A DNA stretch of 61,664 bases from Dyadobacter jiangsuensis (GTDB lineage: Bacteria > Bacteroidota > Bacteroidia > Cytophagales > Spirosomataceae), in NCBI RefSeq assembly GCF_003014695.1, contig NZ_PYAS01000025.1, forward strand, positions 1 through 61,664, written 5' to 3'. Under the pieces are notes generated by a model. That model made no database searches. It saw only the letters and a program-made list of their open reading frames with translations, and was not told where the DNA came from. Below are positions 59,799 through 61,664 of this stretch, piece after piece (within the stretch, counting starts at the first letter, position 1; each line of letters starts with the position of its first letter). A program made the position numbers and the translations under genes.

Positions 59799-60164
59799 TT
59801 ATTTCAATCTTTTGGCAGTAGCCTCAAAGTCGTGCACTGTACCTTTTAAGTTATCCTGATCAACTTTTGCCAGATCCAGAATAGTTTCACCCCCTTGTGA
59901 GGACTCGAAGTAGACCACCAGCTTTTCATGACTTTCTTCAACTCTTAATATTTTGCGGCTACTGTTGGCAGGATCCGCCTTTTCAACGAGCTCTCCGGTC
60001 AGTTTTCCATCTTTTCGAATTAGCTCGGTCAGAAACGTAACATCACCTTTGGGTGAATTGAACACTGTAATTTCCCATTTCCCTGCAAAGAAATCGGAGG
60101 TCTGCGAAAAACACGTGATACTGGAACTTAACAAGAAGAAAAAAGCGATAGTGGTAATTCTCAT
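59799..60164 (-). CDS. Small secreted hypothetical protein, 121 aa
   Basis: A signal peptide (ending ITCFSQ) and a beta-rich mature part (FAGKWEITVFNSPKGDVTFLTELIRKDGKLTGELVE, ending HDFEATAKRLK) that looks lipocalin-like. First gene of the TetR/hydrolase group. Function unknown. Confidence 0.75.
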   Translation of the reverse strand: MRITTIAFFFLLSSSITCFSQTSDFFAGKWEITVFNSPKGDVTFLTELIRKDGKLTGELVEKADPANSSRKILRVEESHEKLVVYFESSQGGETILDLAKVDQDNLKGTVHDFEATAKRLK

Positions 60165-60222
60165 GATATATTATGTTTGAAGTAGAGATAATCGGAATTG
60201 GTAAAGACACCCTTTGAGCACC

Positions 60223-60262
60223 TTTGCTGGAAATTATTATTACTAAAATAATTTCCAGCAAA
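60223..60262. promoter_or_regulatory. Perfect 16-bp inverted repeat, candidate TetR operator
   Basis: TTTGCTGGAAATTATT (60223-60238) and its exact complement (60247-60262) with an 8-base spacer, 59-98 bp upstream of the first gene of the TetR group. A further half-site GGAAATTATT recurs at 60269-60278. As DNA it suits a dimeric repressor; as RNA it would be a hairpin. Confidence 0.6.
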
Positions 60263-60533
60263 GATTCAGGAAATTATTTCAATAAAAAAAGTTTCCGTGA
60301 AAATATTTATCCGTATAGGCCAGATATTAGAGCTATCAAGCTTTACGGTGAAGTATCGAAGCGTCGAACGCAGTGATTAACTGCCAATGAGTAGGTTATA
60401 ATGTGAATTAAGATGGGGCTTGTATCGCAGGTAATAGATGTAATCTGTGAACAAGGAGGCTCTGTTAACACAAGCAATGTCGAACCGTAAATATGTCGCT
60501 GACTTGTAATCTATCTTATGATTTTAAACGTAA

Positions 60534-60563
60534 AAAGCCCTTCAGCTTTCACTGAAGGGCTTT
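60534..60563. terminator. Hairpin beside direct-repeat copy 2
   Basis: Perfect 12-bp arms (60534-60545 and 60552-60563) with a 6-base loop, A and T flanks. No gene lies directly upstream in either direction, so the transcript it would stop is unknown. Confidence 0.75.
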
Positions 60564-60594
60564 CGTACCCGCGACGGAACAAATGTCGAACCAG
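60561..60594. repeat. Long direct repeat, copy 2
   Basis: Second copy of the 34-bp repeat seen at 52471; the 20-base core (60575-60594) is identical. The copies are 8,090 bp apart in the same orientation. Confidence 0.75.
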
Positions 60595-60730
60595 TTCCTT
60601 GATGACTTGAAATTAATGTCACAATTAACTAATTGAAAATGAGGCGTGTGTGGAGTCGCTGCACCTGTGGCCTCGGCTAAACGGACTGAAAACAGTGCAA
60701 ATCATTATCAAACCTATTAAAATCTATCGC

Positions 60731-60766
60731 AAAAAAGAGCGGTAATGTATCCCCAGACAGCCGCTC
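60731..60766 (-). terminator. Terminator of the DUF3667 gene
   Basis: GAGCGG (60737-60742) pairs with CCGCTC (60761-60766); on the minus strand the stem is followed by six T (60731-60736). It is 22 bp beyond the stop codon. Confidence 0.7.
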
Positions 60767-60787
60767 AGACGACATACCACCTATCAT

Positions 60788-61582
60788 TTATAACCCTCCA
60801 GTCAGACGACTAAGCACCCATACTGCAAAAAAACCAATACTCAAATTGACAATTGAAACAGCAAAAAAGGCTACGATGGTAAGGCCAATGATTTTTGATC
60901 GCGAGCAATTGTTGAAAAACTGGGCATAAGACCAGCACATGATGACTAACAGTATTGCTTGTTGAATTATGCCATACTGAAGTGTTGCGGCACGGTCAAA
61001 GATGTAAGCAATGGGGAAGAGAAATAGGCTAATAACTGTAAATAATCCTAGCGAAAAAGTGTTTAATGTAAAGTGTTCTGCAAGATTATATTTTTGCTTT
61101 TTGAAGACAACGTACGAGACCACGGTGGTTGTCAGGGTAAAAATAAGGATGTTAAAAGCAAAATGCTCAGTGATCCAAGTAATAATTTTCCCCGATGCCC
61201 TTGTGATGTCATCGCTTGGCTTCGGTAGCCAGGAACCGGAATGTTTAAAAATTAGATAGTGATACAGCAAACCATAAAATGTCGCAAGAACGATAACGAA
61301 AGAAAATGGTTGCAAATGCCTTACTCTTTTACCTTCAAGATATTCTCGGATTGTGTGACCGGGCTTGGTTAGCAGCTGCTTTGTAGTATAGAAAATCCCC
61401 TTATCAAAGTGGAACAGGCCATGTTGCAAGTCGTGCAACACAACATGCATGTTTATTCTGTCCGTTTTGGCGGATTGCCCGCAGCTACCGCAAAAGTTGC
61501 CTACAACTTCGTTATTGCAATTTTTGCAGATGATGGATGTTGACCTAAGTGGGTATTTCGGAGAAGTTGGGGTCTTCGTCAC
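60788..61582 (-). CDS. DUF3667 family membrane protein with zinc ribbon, 264 aa
   Basis: An N-terminal zinc ribbon (ICKNCNNEVVGNFCGSCGQ, four Cys) is followed by a conserved soluble segment (HDLQHGLFHFDKGIFYTTKQLLTKPGHTIREYLEGKRVRHL, about 48-90; quoted in two parts as HDLQHGLFHFDKGIFYTT and KPGHTIREYLEGKRVRHL) and four to five membrane helices. This matches DUF3667, a Bacteroidota family of unknown function. Translation probably begins at GTG 61582; no ATG fits. The region to the right edge (61583-61664) contains nothing recognisable. Confidence 0.88.
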   Translation of the reverse strand: MTKTPTSPKYPLRSTSIICKNCNNEVVGNFCGSCGQSAKTDRINMHVVLHDLQHGLFHFDKGIFYTTKQLLTKPGHTIREYLEGKRVRHLQPFSFVIVLATFYGLLYHYLIFKHSGSWLPKPSDDITRASGKIITWITEHFAFNILIFTLTTTVVSYVVFKKQKYNLAEHFTLNTFSLGLFTVISLFLFPIAYIFDRAATLQYGIIQQAILLVIMCWSYAQFFNNCSRSKIIGLTIVAFFAVSIVNLSIGFFAVWVLSRLTGGL

Positions 61583-61664
61583 TTTTGATGATAAAAACGT
61601 AATTAAAAATTACACAATTATTTGGCTACGTAACCAGCCTGCCTCTTGAATTCTACTCCAATTC

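Larger units (their letters stand above)
60165..60787. other. 623-bp non-coding region
   Basis: No credible gene. It contains the 16-bp palindrome at 60223-60262, a 12-bp terminator hairpin at 60534-60563, the second copy of the long direct repeat at 60561-60594, and the terminator of the rightmost gene at 60731-60766. It is AT-rich. Confidence 0.7.

Overview
This window is chromosomal DNA from a Bacteroidota bacterium of the order Cytophagales, most likely Dyadobacter or a near relative. The genus is an inference from gene content; no rRNA gene lies inside the window to test it. Evidence for the phylum: two proteins with type IX secretion (T9SS) C-terminal sorting domains; families largely restricted to Bacteroidota (DUF4301, DUF4292, DUF5723, DUF3667); near absence of Shine-Dalgarno sequences; and several promoters of the Bacteroidota form TTG-N(18-20)-TAnnTTTG (atpD at 34881, a DUF433 antitoxin at 35051, blaI at 46496, an rRNA-type leader at 108).

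Layout. 1-140: promoter and boxA-like leader of a probable rRNA operon running off the left edge on the minus strand. 0.2-12 kb: housekeeping and envelope genes (UvrD/PcrA helicase, DUF4301 protein, Lrp regulator, GDP-L-fucose synthase, PBP4-type carboxypeptidase, two polytopic membrane proteins). 12-17.8 kb: recQ, a DUF5723 protein and a CehA/McbA-type PHP metallohydrolase in one tightly packed run. 17.8-26.6 kb: a minus-strand block with a small membrane protein, an RluA-type pseudouridine synthase, panB, an EnvC-like activator, a DUF4292 lipoprotein, a TPR protein and a large MG2/TonB-plug protein. Between panB and envC lies an unusual two-arm array of 10-bp repeats. 26.6-31.6 kb: APC permease, LytS/LytR two-component pair, dioxygenase-like lipoprotein, pirin-like cupin.

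31.6-40.1 kb holds four compact toxin-antitoxin candidates (two PIN pairs facing each other, DUF433/DUF5615, and a RelE pair) around atpD-atpC, a TPR membrane protein and an orphan ABC ATPase. The DUF5615 toxin appears to carry a single-base frameshift. 40.2-48.9 kb: a second RluA-type gene, two tandem paralogous secreted proteins, an outer-membrane barrel, msrA, hemJ, a BlaI/M56 sensor pair with two copies of one 19-bp operator, a miniature ABC module, a flavin reductase and a pentapeptide-repeat protein.

48.9-61.6 kb looks more AT-rich by eye and more accessory: a folded 75-nt element enclosing a 25-codon ORF, a T9SS-exported serine protease, a BNR-repeat T9SS protein, SDR plus AraC regulator, and a TetR-linked secreted hydrolase group. 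An imperfect 34-bp direct repeat at 52471 and 60561 brackets 8.1 kb of this part and may mark an inserted island. No tRNA, CRISPR array, transposase or integrase was recognised.
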